This document shows, one piece after another, positions 44,640-52,815 of a stretch of 64,000 nt of DNA (within the stretch, counting starts at the first letter, position 1; each line of letters begins with the position of its first letter). The notes beneath the pieces were generated by a model that was not told the DNA's origin, searched no databases, and worked only from the letters and a program-made list of their open reading frames with translations. This DNA comes from Sporosarcina sp. ACRSL (GTDB taxonomy: Bacteria > Bacillota > Bacilli > Bacillales_A > Planococcaceae), in contig NZ_JAKRNT010000004.1 of NCBI RefSeq assembly GCF_022346605.1, positions 267,612-331,611 on the forward strand. The letters run 5' to 3'. A program made the position numbers and the translations under genes.

Positions 44640-45290
44640 ATGAAAGCATATATTGTCAAACTGACATTTGAAGAGATCGATCCGCCAATTTGGAGAAGGG
44701 TTATTATGCCTGCGGGGGCAACGTTTAATCGCCTACATGAAATGATTCAAAAAGTCACCAACTTTCAAAGCAAGTGGATTGATGAGCCGTACCATTACTT
44801 CAATGTAGAGGTAGATGGGCTTTTCATTACAAATAATCCTTTGATGCATGAAGAGTATCAGAAAGGGTTTAATGGATTGACGTTGAAACAACCTTCCCAT
44901 CTGAAGATCGATAAGTATTTGGAATCGAATGGTCAATTGTTATATCGCTATGATTCGGGAGACGATTGGCGCATCATTGTGGATCTTGAGGAGATTGTAG
45001 AAGACTACTATTTCGGATTCCCGACCGTTCTTGCAGGGGAGGGTACAGCACCTCCTGAAGATGTTGGGGGTCCGCCCGGATACGCTCATTTTTTGACTGT
45101 TTACCACGACCCGGCTCATCCGGATTATTCGTCGATTCGTGCGTGGGCAGAAGCACAAGAATATAAGCCTTTTAATATGGACGACATTAATAAACGTTTA
45201 AAAAATAGTCAATACCAGAAAACCGAGTGGGATCGAATTGACCATGAGAACTATTATGTGAAATCCGATAAATATCGTGGTCCGAAATAA
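44640..45290 (+). CDS. Plasmid pRiA4b ORF-3 family protein
   Basis: A 216-residue protein with the PRiA4_ORF3 domain. It begins AYIVKLTFEEIDPPIWRRV and has FNRLHEMIQKVTNFQ, the hallmark YDSGDDWRI and PPEDVGGPPGYAHFL. The family is widespread on plasmids and chromosomes; its function is unknown, though it is often found near mobile or DNA-processing genes. The start follows GTGGAGGTG. It is monocistronic with its own terminator. Confidence 0.88.
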   Translation: MKAYIVKLTFEEIDPPIWRRVIMPAGATFNRLHEMIQKVTNFQSKWIDEPYHYFNVEVDGLFITNNPLMHEEYQKGFNGLTLKQPSHLKIDKYLESNGQLLYRYDSGDDWRIIVDLEEIVEDYYFGFPTVLAGEGTAPPEDVGGPPGYAHFLTVYHDPAHPDYSSIRAWAEAQEYKPFNMDDINKRLKNSQYQKTEWDRIDHENYYVKSDKYRGPK

Positions 45291-45300
45291 CGTCAAAAGG

Positions 45301-45330
45301 AAAAGTCAGCCGGAGAATGGCTGACTTTTT
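45301..45330 (+). terminator. Terminator after the pRiA4b ORF-3 gene
   Basis: AAAGTCAGCC pairs with GGCTGACTTT across GGAGAAT, followed by TTTCTT. Confidence 0.85.
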
Positions 45331-45333
45331 CTT

Positions 45334-45375
45334 GAGTAATCATCACTCGCTGGGTGTTTATCATCACTCGTTTAT
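45334..45375. repeat. Two-unit 21-bp direct repeat (core ATCATCACTCG)
   Basis: ATCATCACTCG occurs at 45339 and 45360, exactly 21 bp apart, just upstream of the iclR-type gene. It shares its period with the arrays at 59332 and 60070 but has a different core. Confidence 0.7.
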
Positions 45376-45485
45376 TTTTCAGTTATCAATGAATCTTCTA
45401 ATAATGTATAATGTCTGTATGATATACATATGTGAAATTAGAATCAGTAGAATTACACCTATTAGTAGAAAAAAGGAGCAGCTCA

Positions 45486-46241
45486 ATGTCGATTATGAAT
45501 AAGACAGTCATCCGTACTATGGAACTATTATATCTATTTACAGATCACCCGGAGTTGACGTTCCAAGAAATCGTTGAACTATCGGGGATGCCGAAAAGCT
45601 CTGTATATCGGATGTTACTATCCTTAGAGGAAATGAAGTTTTTGGAGAAGAAGGAAGATACAAAGTATCGGCTCGGTACAATATTTTTAACGTTTGGTCA
45701 CCTTGTCTCCAGCCGGATGAATATAAGGCAAATTGCTGAGCCAATCATGCGTCGGTTGCATAGTGAAGTACATCAAGCAGTCAATTTAACGATATTGGAA
45801 GGGGACGAAGCGATTTATATCGAAAAGATTGATGAGCTTCAAAAGGTTAAACTGTATACTTCCGTTGGCAGAAGGAGTCCATTATATGGAGGTGCCTGTG
45901 CCAGAGCGGTTTTGTCTTTTCAATCAGATGAATTTATCGAAGAATATCTAGAACGTGTTGAATTTATAGCTTACTCGAACAACACGATTACAGACCGGAA
46001 ACAATTGCTTGCGTCTATTGAAGATGCACGAAAAATAGGATATACGTTCAGTAAATCCGAGTTGGAGAATCACACGGCTTCAATTGCAGCACCTATTTAT
46101 AATAGTGAAGGAAAGGCGATCGGTTCTTTAAGTGTGGCGGGCATCGAAATTGAGTTTTCGGATAGCGCGGTTGAGCATTTAAGTGAAAAGGTTAAAGCGG
46201 CTGCGAAAAAGATTTCGGAAGGAATTGGATATGAAAAGTAA
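45486..46241 (+). CDS. IclR-family transcriptional regulator
   Basis: About 251 residues. The N-terminal winged helix (about 1-65) has TMELLYLFTDHPELTFQEI and GMPKSSVYRMLLSLE. The C-terminal effector domain (about 75-250) has MRRLHSEVHQAVNLTILEGDEAIYIEKI, GRRSPLYGGACARAVLSF and SIAAPIYNSEGKAIGSLSVAG. The ATG at 45486 is 7 bp after AAAGGAG. In Bacillus the pxp/kip locus also carries an IclR regulator (KipR), so this one most likely controls the adjoining accC-accB-pxpC-pxpB and pxpA-ABC units, perhaps through the TTCGGGAAT sites at 49889 and 50030. Confidence 0.9.
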   Translation: MSIMNKTVIRTMELLYLFTDHPELTFQEIVELSGMPKSSVYRMLLSLEEMKFLEKKEDTKYRLGTIFLTFGHLVSSRMNIRQIAEPIMRRLHSEVHQAVNLTILEGDEAIYIEKIDELQKVKLYTSVGRRSPLYGGACARAVLSFQSDEFIEEYLERVEFIAYSNNTITDRKQLLASIEDARKIGYTFSKSELENHTASIAAPIYNSEGKAIGSLSVAGIEIEFSDSAVEHLSEKVKAAAKKISEGIGYEK

Positions 46242-46278
46242 CAATAGTAAGGTCTCATAAATTTATATTTTTTAATTA

Positions 46279-46314
46279 AAAAAGTACTTGGGCCTAATCG
46301 CTCAAGTACTTTTT
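46279..46314. terminator. Bidirectional terminator between IclR gene and accC
   Basis: AAAGTACTTG and CAAGTACTTT form a 10-bp stem with A and T runs on both sides. Confidence 0.85.
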
Positions 46315-46319
46315 CAATT

Positions 46320-47678
46320 TTATCTGCTATTAAATCCATCCATAATCTTTTCATATAAATTAGATCTAAAATTACCTTCTTGAAACTCCTCAAACTGAAG
46401 GGCGTACAGTAGGAAGTCCTTTGTTGTAGGTACCCCCTCTACTCTCAGTTCCTTCAATGCCCGAATCATTTTGTGAATAGCATCGGTCCGATCTGAACCG
46501 TGAACGATCACTTTGGCAATCATTGAGTCGTAATAGGGCGGTATTGTATAGCCTGTATATATGGCGCTGTCCGTTCTGACATGCGGCCCGGCTGGTAAAT
46601 GTGCAAAGGAAATAGGACCAGGGTTTGGCATGAAATTATGAAGAGGATCTTCCGCGTTAATGCGGCATTCGATTGACCAACCTGTCCAGTTTATATCTTC
46701 TTGTTTATAAGGAAGTGGTTCGCCGTTCGCAATACGAAACTGCAATTCAACTAAATCGACTCCCGTTACTTCTTCTGTTATGGTGTGTTCCACTTGGAGT
46801 CTTGTATTCATTTCCATGAAATAAAACTGACGCTCAATCGAATCATAAATAAACTCAACTGTTCCGACTCCAACATAGTTAACGGCTTTTGCTGCACGAA
46901 CCGCGGCTTCTCCTAATTGCAATCTTAACTCTTCGTCAATGACGGGGGAGGGGGCTTCTTCAATAAGCTTTTGCATCCTCCTTTGAGTCGTGCAGTCCCG
47001 TTCTCCTAAGTGAATCGTATTTCCAAACTGGTCGGCAGCGATTTGTACTTCGATATGTCGAAAATGTTCGATGTATTTCTCGATGTAAACGCCACCGTTA
47101 TTAAAAACGGAAGAGGCTTCATGTTTTGCAGATTGGAATTGATCGATCAGTTGATCTTCTCCATAAACAAGGCGAATGCCTTTTCCGCCGCCTCCGGCTG
47201 TCGCCTTTATAATGAGTGGATAGCCGATTCGGTCGGCGATTGCTATCGCTTCATCCACAGTATTCGTTAAGCCTTCCGAACCTTGAACGACAGGAACGTT
47301 AGATTGTTTCATTATTAGTTTCGCTTCATCTTTCACACCCATCGATCGAATGGCAGCTGAAGAAGGGCCGATGAATATTATGCCGACTTGCTCGCACATC
47401 TCGGCAAAGTGATCATTTTCAGATAGAAATCCATAACCGGGATGGATAGCATCACATTTTGTTACTAAAGAGAGGTGAATGAGTAGATCCTGACGTAAAT
47501 AGCTGTCTTGTGAAGCGGCAGGTCCTAAGCAATACGCTTCATCGCTTAATTGGACATGCAGTGCATCCCGGTCAGCTTCAGAGTATACAGCGACGGTTTT
47601 AATGCCCAAGTCCCGACAGGTCCGTATAATACGTACGGCGATTTCTCCTCGGTTGGCAATTAACACTTTTTTAATCAT
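46320..47678 (-). CDS. accC: Biotin carboxylase subunit
   Basis: About 452 residues: ATP-grasp biotin carboxylase that carboxylates the biotin carrier with bicarbonate. It has IKKVLIANRGEIAVRIIRT, HPGYGFLSEN, the ATP-binding GGGGKGIRLV, IEKYIEHFRHIEVQIAAD, MEMNTRLQVEHTITEEVTG and the C-terminal region. The ATG at 47678 lies 9 bp after AAAGGAAA, overlapping accB by 8 bp; GTG 47687 is an alternative. Its operon partners are a biotin carrier and PxpC/PxpB rather than AccA/AccD, so it probably serves a dedicated carboxylase, not fatty acid synthesis. Confidence 0.92.
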   Translation of the reverse strand: MIKKVLIANRGEIAVRIIRTCRDLGIKTVAVYSEADRDALHVQLSDEAYCLGPAASQDSYLRQDLLIHLSLVTKCDAIHPGYGFLSENDHFAEMCEQVGIIFIGPSSAAIRSMGVKDEAKLIMKQSNVPVVQGSEGLTNTVDEAIAIADRIGYPLIIKATAGGGGKGIRLVYGEDQLIDQFQSAKHEASSVFNNGGVYIEKYIEHFRHIEVQIAADQFGNTIHLGERDCTTQRRMQKLIEEAPSPVIDEELRLQLGEAAVRAAKAVNYVGVGTVEFIYDSIERQFYFMEMNTRLQVEHTITEEVTGVDLVELQFRIANGEPLPYKQEDINWTGWSIECRINAEDPLHNFMPNPGPISFAHLPAGPHVRTDSAIYTGYTIPPYYDSMIAKVIVHGSDRTDAIHKMIRALKELRVEGVPTTKDFLLYALQFEEFQEGNFRSNLYEKIMDGFNSR

Positions 47679-48150
47679 CGGTACCACTTTCCTTTATTCG
47701 AACGACAACATCCCCATATTGGACTAGGTCCCCATGTCCAAATAAAATGTCCGTAATTTCCCCATTTACCGTTGCATGAACTTCGTTCAACAGTTTCATG
47801 GCTTCAATTGAAAATAAAACATCACCTTTTTTAACTTTTTGACCTACATGGATCATCGGTTTTTCTTCATTATTGCTATGTAAATGGAGTGTACCTAGAA
47901 AAGGAGCTTTACACTCAATCGTTGCATCCTCTTTATTTGTCTCAACTGCAGGTTGAGCATCCTCGGATTTTAATGGGATGGTTGAAGTGAAGGTCTCCTC
48001 ATTTGGCAGGGGGGCGTTTAAATATGTACCACTGTCTTTATTGAACTGAATGGTAAAGCCTTCTTTCTCTAATGTACCGGAACGTAAAGAACTATTATCA
48101 ATGACTTTCAATAACTTTTGAAGTAACTGTATTTCCTCTTCGGTAAACAT
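47671..48150 (-). CDS. accB: Biotin carboxyl carrier protein
   Basis: A 159-residue carrier. The C-terminal biotinyl domain (about 80-159) has the biotinylation site SIEAMKLLNEV, with PFLGTLHLHSNNEEKPMIHVGQ and GHGDLVQYGD around it. The N-terminal part (EEEIQLLQKLLKVIDNSSL, EGFTIQFNKD) matches the leader of AccB-like carriers. The ATG at 48150 follows GAGGAGGAATTCC; five further upstream codons in frame are part of that ribosome binding site. It overlaps accC and lies 11 bp after pxpC. Confidence 0.92.
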   Translation of the reverse strand: MFTEEEIQLLQKLLKVIDNSSLRSGTLEKEGFTIQFNKDSGTYLNAPLPNEETFTSTIPLKSEDAQPAVETNKEDATIECKAPFLGTLHLHSNNEEKPMIHVGQKVKKGDVLFSIEAMKLLNEVHATVNGEITDILFGHGDLVQYGDVVVRIKESGTDD

Positions 48151-48161
48151 GGAATTCCTCC

Positions 48162-49157
48162 TCAAATATGTTTCAACCTATACGCAACAGCTTGCTTTAT
48201 TTGTTGAAACACTTTGTGTTGTTGTAATAGTGCTTGTTCTGCCTGTTCCACTTCAATATAGCGGAATTGAATTTGGTCGGTCGGTTTCATTTGGGCAAGT
48301 ACCGAAAAATCAGCTGACATTACTTGGCCGATTTTAGGATATCCGCCGGTTGTTTGTCGGTCTGCCAATAGAATCATCGGCTTGCCACTTGGCGGAACCT
48401 GTAACGTGCCAAAAGCGACCGCCTCTGATAATAACTCTTTCTGATTTGTTAGTTGTAATTGCTTGTCGCTTTCCAGATGACATCCCATCCGGTCAGAACG
48501 ATTCGAAACTGTAAAAGTCGCTGTTTCGAAATAGGCAATGCTCTCTTTATCAAATAGATCATGTTGCCCAGTTGGAATGACATGAATAGTATTCTTCTTC
48601 TTGAAGCGGCAAAAGTCCTCGAAATTGACCGACCATTCCAAGTGCTGTTTTCGCTTGCTCAGCCCCTCGAACAATTTTCGTTGCATTTCATTCATTGGCT
48701 GAAGCTTAATGGCATCACCTTTTTGCAACGATCTCCCATTAAAGCCACCGAATTTTCCTTTTTCGTATGTGCTTTTACTGTTTAACACAAGCGGGATGTC
48801 GAAACCACCTGCGCAAACGATATAACTCCTCAAGCCTGATTTGGGACCTTGAAATTGCAATCGATCTCCCGCTTTTACAATAAAAGGACGCCATAATGGT
48901 GCAGGTTTGTCATTGAGTAGTGGAGATGCATCTGCACCTGTGATCGCTACCAACCGGTCGGACTCGAATTGTATCGTTGTCAATCCAAAAGTGATTTCAA
49001 TTCCAGCATCGTTTAGCTCGTTCCCAACTAATAAATTGCCTATTTTTAAAGCGTTGTTGTCCATTGCCCCGCTCACAACCATCCCGTATTGTTGAAAGCC
49101 CCAACGCCCAGTGTCTTGGACTGAGGAATGGACTCCGCTATTGAGGATTGTAATCAT
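48162..49157 (-). CDS. pxpC: PxpC / AHS2 carboxyltransferase-like subunit
   Basis: A 331-residue AHS2-domain protein (KipA/PxpC family). Hallmarks are SVQDTGRWGFQQYGMVVSGA, NNALKIGNLLVGNE, FGLTTIQFES and LLADRQTTGGYPKIG. The same domain forms half of the carboxyltransferase centre of urea carboxylase and is a 5-oxoprolinase subunit in PxpABC. The start overlaps the pxpB stop (ATGA). Direct linkage to biotin carboxylase and carrier genes supports a carboxyltransferase role here. Confidence 0.9.
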   Translation of the reverse strand: MITILNSGVHSSVQDTGRWGFQQYGMVVSGAMDNNALKIGNLLVGNELNDAGIEITFGLTTIQFESDRLVAITGADASPLLNDKPAPLWRPFIVKAGDRLQFQGPKSGLRSYIVCAGGFDIPLVLNSKSTYEKGKFGGFNGRSLQKGDAIKLQPMNEMQRKLFEGLSKRKQHLEWSVNFEDFCRFKKKNTIHVIPTGQHDLFDKESIAYFETATFTVSNRSDRMGCHLESDKQLQLTNQKELLSEAVAFGTLQVPPSGKPMILLADRQTTGGYPKIGQVMSADFSVLAQMKPTDQIQFRYIEVEQAEQALLQQHKVFQQIKQAVAYRLKHI

Positions 49158-49864
49158 CGATTTTCCCCCTCCAGTTCGACAAATTCCTCCATTGTAATCG
49201 GATGGAATTTTAATTTATCCCCAGCTGTCAATAAAGAGGGAGGATGCTTTGTTGGTTGAAAAAATGAAGTCGGAGTTCTCCCGATGATTTGCCAACCACC
49301 AGGTGTTTCAATCGGATAGACACCTGTTTGAACACCGGCAATGCCCACTGAGCCAGCAGGAATCGCCGCAGCCGGTGTTGATTTTCTTGGTGTAGCAATT
49401 GTAGGATCCATCCCGCCTAAGAAAGGAAAACCGGGAGCAAATCCTAGCATATGTACCGTGTATATTTTTTCACTATGAATTTGTATCACTTCTTTCACGG
49501 ACAGTTTGTGGAAGTCGGCAACGTATTTTAAATCAGGTCCAAATTGGTCGCCATAACAGACTGGAATGGAAATGATATCACGTGCAATCGGATTAGCTAG
49601 ATCAATCATTTTGAGCCTTTGCTCAATCTCTTTTATGAAATGTTGCTGCATATTTTCTGTGTGATATTGCTCTGCAATTTTAATGGGATCGTAAAAAATA
49701 GTTAGATTGTTGTATCCCGGAATTGCTTCCACATAGCCGATTGGAAGTATACTCTCAAGATCCGAAATGATGGCTTGACTATAATACAAATAATCTTCTT
49801 GGATATCATCGCCAAAAGAAATATAAATCGCGTGATCGTGAAAAGGTTTTATCGAATATTTCAA
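49154..49864 (-). CDS. pxpB: PxpB / AHS1 carboxyltransferase-like subunit
   Basis: A 236-residue AHS1-domain protein (KipI/PxpB family). It has DHAIYISFGD, HMLGFAPGFPFLGGMDP, TPRKSTPAAAIPAGSVGIAG and IETPGGWQIIGRTP. The start is TTG 49864 after AAAGGAGGG; an upstream ATG at 49888 precedes that ribosome binding site and was rejected. In PxpABC this subunit works with PxpC on ATP-dependent ring opening of 5-oxoproline; in urea carboxylase the equivalent domain is part of the carboxyltransferase. It is the first gene of its operon. Confidence 0.9.
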   Translation of the reverse strand: MKYSIKPFHDHAIYISFGDDIQEDYLYYSQAIISDLESILPIGYVEAIPGYNNLTIFYDPIKIAEQYHTENMQQHFIKEIEQRLKMIDLANPIARDIISIPVCYGDQFGPDLKYVADFHKLSVKEVIQIHSEKIYTVHMLGFAPGFPFLGGMDPTIATPRKSTPAAAIPAGSVGIAGVQTGVYPIETPGGWQIIGRTPTSFFQPTKHPPSLLTAGDKLKFHPITMEEFVELEGENR

Positions 49865-49923
49865 TTCATACCCTCCTTTTAGTTTCATAATTCGGGAATT
49901 GAGTTTTATTAAATGGTACTAAT

Positions 49924-49952
49924 ATTATGAAATATTTAGTAAAGAAACGCAA
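49924..49952 (-). promoter_or_regulatory. Predicted promoter of pxpB-pxpC-accB-accC
   Basis: On the minus strand TTGCGT (49947-49952), 17-bp spacer, CATAAT (49924-49929). Confidence 0.55.
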
Positions 49953-49969
49953 GTCAATTAAAAAAATAT

Positions 49970-49997
49970 TTGAAATCAAGGAATAGTGTGATAGAAT
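49970..49997 (+). promoter_or_regulatory. Predicted promoter of the pxpA-ABC importer operon
   Basis: TTGAAA (49970-49975), 16-bp spacer and TAGAAT (49992-49997) preceded by TGA, an extended -10. Confidence 0.6.
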
Positions 49998-50055
49998 ATT
50001 TTTTATAACTTGAAACAGTGGTTTTGAATTTCGGGAATGGCATGGAGGTGTTTAT

Positions 50056-50793
50056 TTGGGAGCAGTTGATATTAATTGTGACTTTGGCGAGGACTATGGA
50101 ATTTACAAAATAAAAGATTACTCAGAACTATTGCAGTATGTAGATAGCGTGAACATTGCATGTGGTTTTCATGCTAGCGATCCTGGCAATATGCGGAAAG
50201 CAGTAGAAGCTGCCATTCAGTATGGCGTAAATATCGGGGCTCATCCGGGATATCCGGATATTATAGGTTTTGGCCGCAGAGAGATGAATTTATCTAAAGA
50301 CGAAATTTATGATATTGTTCTTTATCAAATTGGCGCTTTAGATGCTTTTTTAAAGAAGTTTGGAAAACGGTTACATCATGTAAAACCTCATGGCGCTTTA
50401 TATAATCGGGCGGCTATTTGCGAAGAAACTTCTGAGGCAATTGCAGATGCTGTACATGATTATTCGAAGGAGCTAATTTTATATGCTCTCGCCGACAGTG
50501 TGACTGTTGAAGTTGCTCAAAAGAAAGGTCTAACAGTCTGGGCCGAGGCGTTTATAGACCGAACATATGAAGAGGATGGCCAGCTGACTCCGAGAAAAAT
50601 AGTGAACAGCGTGATAAGCGAACCCCATCATGCGACGAAACAATTTCAACAAATGGTGAATGAATCAAAAGTAACGACGAGACAACAATCTACATATTTG
50701 ATAAAGGCAGATACATTTTGTATTCACGGTGATAATGAAGCGTCAGTTGAAATTCTAAAATCGATTCGACAGACAATGAAAAGCGGGGTTTAA
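50056..50793 (+). CDS. pxpA: PxpA (LamB/YcsF family), 5-oxoprolinase subunit A-like
   Basis: A 245-residue TIM-barrel protein of the LamB/YcsF family. Hallmarks are VDINCDFGEDYGIY, VNIACGFHASDPGNM, GAHPGYPDIIGFGRREM and HHVKPHGALYN. In Bacillus and E. coli it forms ATP-dependent 5-oxoprolinase with PxpB and PxpC. The start is TTG 50056 after GGAGGTG. It is divergent from pxpB and leads an operon with a dipeptide-type importer 19 bp downstream, linking hydrolysis to import. Confidence 0.93.
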   Translation: MGAVDINCDFGEDYGIYKIKDYSELLQYVDSVNIACGFHASDPGNMRKAVEAAIQYGVNIGAHPGYPDIIGFGRREMNLSKDEIYDIVLYQIGALDAFLKKFGKRLHHVKPHGALYNRAAICEETSEAIADAVHDYSKELILYALADSVTVEVAQKKGLTVWAEAFIDRTYEEDGQLTPRKIVNSVISEPHHATKQFQQMVNESKVTTRQQSTYLIKADTFCIHGDNEASVEILKSIRQTMKSGV

Positions 50794-50812
50794 CTAAAAA
50801 GGAAGTGATAGC

Positions 50813-51793
50813 ATGTCTGAGCAGGCGATATTGCAAGTAGATGAGTTGAAAGTTGGCGTCATCGACGGCAAGAAGAAGACACCTATTGTAAATGGAGTAT
50901 CTTTCGATTTAAAGGAAGGAGAAACACTAGGCATTGTCGGGGAGTCTGGATGTGGAAAAAGTATGACATCCCTTTCGCTTATGGGACTCCTACCAAAAGG
51001 AATCGATTATTTAGATGGCCATATTCACTTAGGTGAACTGAACCTCGAGAGTTTCTCGAAAAGGAACTGGCGGGATATACGCGGAAAAAAGATGTCGATG
51101 ATCTTTCAAGAGCCGATGAGTTCCTTAAATCCAGTTTATCCAATTCGAAAACAAGTTCGGGAAATGATTCTAAGCCATGAAAAAGTAAGCCAAAAAGAAG
51201 CGGATGCACGGACGTTGGAAATGCTAAAGCTTGTTGGTATTCCGCGACCGGATGAAGTGATGGATAACTATCCTCACCAGTTATCCGGAGGAATGAGGCA
51301 ACGCGTCATGATTGCGTTGGCTTTAGTGAATGACCCCCAAATATTAATCGCTGATGAACCGACGACAGCGTTAGATGTAACGATCCAAGCCCAAATATTG
51401 GAGCTTATGCAATCGCTGCAAAAAAGGTTGCAAATGTCGATTATCTTAATCACTCACGATTTGGGAGTCGTTGCTGAAATTTGTGATCGCGTCGTCGTGA
51501 TGTATGCTGGGGAAATTATTGAAGAAGCTACGACCAAAATGTTGTTTGATGAACCTCTTCATCCTTATACAAAAGGGCTTCTATCTTCCTTGCCTTCCAT
51601 TCATGAGGAAAAAGAGTACTTATCAAGCATTCCTGGAACCGTTCCTCCTCCGGGAAGTATTGTGCAAGGATGCCGATTCAAAGAACGTTGTCCGTTTGCG
51701 CATGACCGATGTTCGAAAGATCCGGAAATGTTCGCTCACTTAAACGGAAGTAAAGTCAGGTGCTGGCTGTACGGAGAGGAGGAAACAAGTTGA
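50813..51793 (+). CDS. Peptide ABC transporter ATP-binding protein (DppD/OppD type)
   Basis: A 326-residue ATPase. Walker A VGESGCGKSMTS, signature LSGGMRQRVMIALAL, Walker B ILIADEPTTALD, and the C-terminal oligopeptide-transporter extension with Cys-rich GCRFKERCPFAHDRC, typical of DppD/OppD and often binding an iron-sulfur cluster. The start follows AAAGGAAGTGATAGC. The stop overlaps the next ATPase start (TTGA). It forms a heterodimeric motor with the downstream ATPase. Confidence 0.94.
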   Translation: MSEQAILQVDELKVGVIDGKKKTPIVNGVSFDLKEGETLGIVGESGCGKSMTSLSLMGLLPKGIDYLDGHIHLGELNLESFSKRNWRDIRGKKMSMIFQEPMSSLNPVYPIRKQVREMILSHEKVSQKEADARTLEMLKLVGIPRPDEVMDNYPHQLSGGMRQRVMIALALVNDPQILIADEPTTALDVTIQAQILELMQSLQKRLQMSIILITHDLGVVAEICDRVVVMYAGEIIEEATTKMLFDEPLHPYTKGLLSSLPSIHEEKEYLSSIPGTVPPPGSIVQGCRFKERCPFAHDRCSKDPEMFAHLNGSKVRCWLYGEEETS

Positions 51794-52815
51794 CGACTCC
51801 CTTATTAGAAGTAAAACAATTAAAAAAGTACTTTCCGCAACTCGGAGGAGTTACCGGAAGAAAAGTTTTAAGTGAAGTAAAAGCTGTAGACGGTGTTTCA
51901 TTCACGGTGAATCGGGGAGAGACCCTTGGCATTGTTGGAGAATCTGGTTGTGGCAAAAGTACAATGGGGCGGACAATTCTCAAGTTGTTAGAACCGACTT
52001 CAGGTGAAATCTTTTTTGATGGAAATGACATTACGAATCTTTCACCGAAAGAGATGATCAAATACCGAAAAGATATGCAAATTATTTTTCAGGATCCATT
52101 TGCATCACTTAATCCTAGAATGAAAGTATTTCAAATCATTGAAGAACCACTAATCAACTTTGGTGTGAAAGATAAAGAATCACGAAAACGAAGAGTGATT
52201 GAAGTTGCGGAACAGGTTGGTTTAACACAAGCCCAGCTGAATAGATTGCCACATGAATTCTCTGGAGGACAAAGACAGAGAATCGGAATTGCTAGAGCAT
52301 TAATTTCAAAGCCTAAGTTCATCATTGCCGACGAACCTGTATCTGCACTAGACGTATCAATCCAATCACAAGTTTTGAACTTAATGCGAGATTTACAGAA
52401 AGAATATGACTTGACGTATTTATTCATTTCCCATGACCTAAGTGTGATCAAACATTTTTGTGACCGAATTGGAGTGATGTACCTAGGGAAGATGGTTGAG
52501 CTGACAGATAAGAACAGCCTTTATACCAATCCGCTCCATCCATACGCGCAATCTCTTTTGTCAAGCTTGCCGAAATCTCATCCGGATGAGAAAAAAGAAC
52601 GGATTGTACTGACAGGAGATGTTCCGAGCCCTTCCAATCCGCCGACTGGCTGTACGTTCCATCCTAGATGTTTTTCCTGTATGGAAGTTTGCAAAAATGT
52701 AGAACCAGCTTTCATAGAGGTCGAAAAGGATCATTTTACTTCGTGTCATTTGTACCCGAATTCAGCTGAACTACAAAATAAAAGCATAGAGAAGGAGAGT
52801 GTTGTACATGTATAA
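51790..52815 (+). CDS. Peptide ABC transporter ATP-binding protein (DppF/OppF type)
   Basis: About 341 residues. Walker A VGESGCGKSTMGR, Q-loop IIFQDPFASLNPRM, signature FSGGQRQRIGIARAL, Walker B FIIADEPVSALD, and C-terminal PTGCTFHPRC...C with the same Cys pattern as its partner. The start is TTG 51790 after GGAGGAAACAAG, overlapping the previous stop as TTGA; an upstream frame extension inside that gene was rejected. It is followed by the binding protein, whose ATG (52808) lies 8 bp before this gene's end. Confidence 0.93.
   Translation: MTTPLLEVKQLKKYFPQLGGVTGRKVLSEVKAVDGVSFTVNRGETLGIVGESGCGKSTMGRTILKLLEPTSGEIFFDGNDITNLSPKEMIKYRKDMQIIFQDPFASLNPRMKVFQIIEEPLINFGVKDKESRKRRVIEVAEQVGLTQAQLNRLPHEFSGGQRQRIGIARALISKPKFIIADEPVSALDVSIQSQVLNLMRDLQKEYDLTYLFISHDLSVIKHFCDRIGVMYLGKMVELTDKNSLYTNPLHPYAQSLLSSLPKSHPDEKKERIVLTGDVPSPSNPPTGCTFHPRCFSCMEVCKNVEPAFIEVEKDHFTSCHLYPNSAELQNKSIEKESVVHV

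Larger units (their letters stand above)
49889..50038. promoter_or_regulatory. Divergent regulatory region: paired TTCGGGAAT sites
   Basis: AATTCGGGAATT (49889-49900; 5-bp arms around GG) lies just ahead of pxpB and TTCGGGAAT recurs at 50030-50038 ahead of pxpA. One copy is placed downstream of each divergent promoter, a good arrangement for joint control by one regulator, most simply the IclR protein encoded at 45486-46241. The binding assignment is inference. Confidence 0.45.

Noticed and set aside
48162..49864. KipI/KipA as sporulation kinase inhibitor and anti-inhibitor
   Set aside because: The homologues are the right families, but linkage to pxpA, accB and accC favours a metabolic enzyme role.
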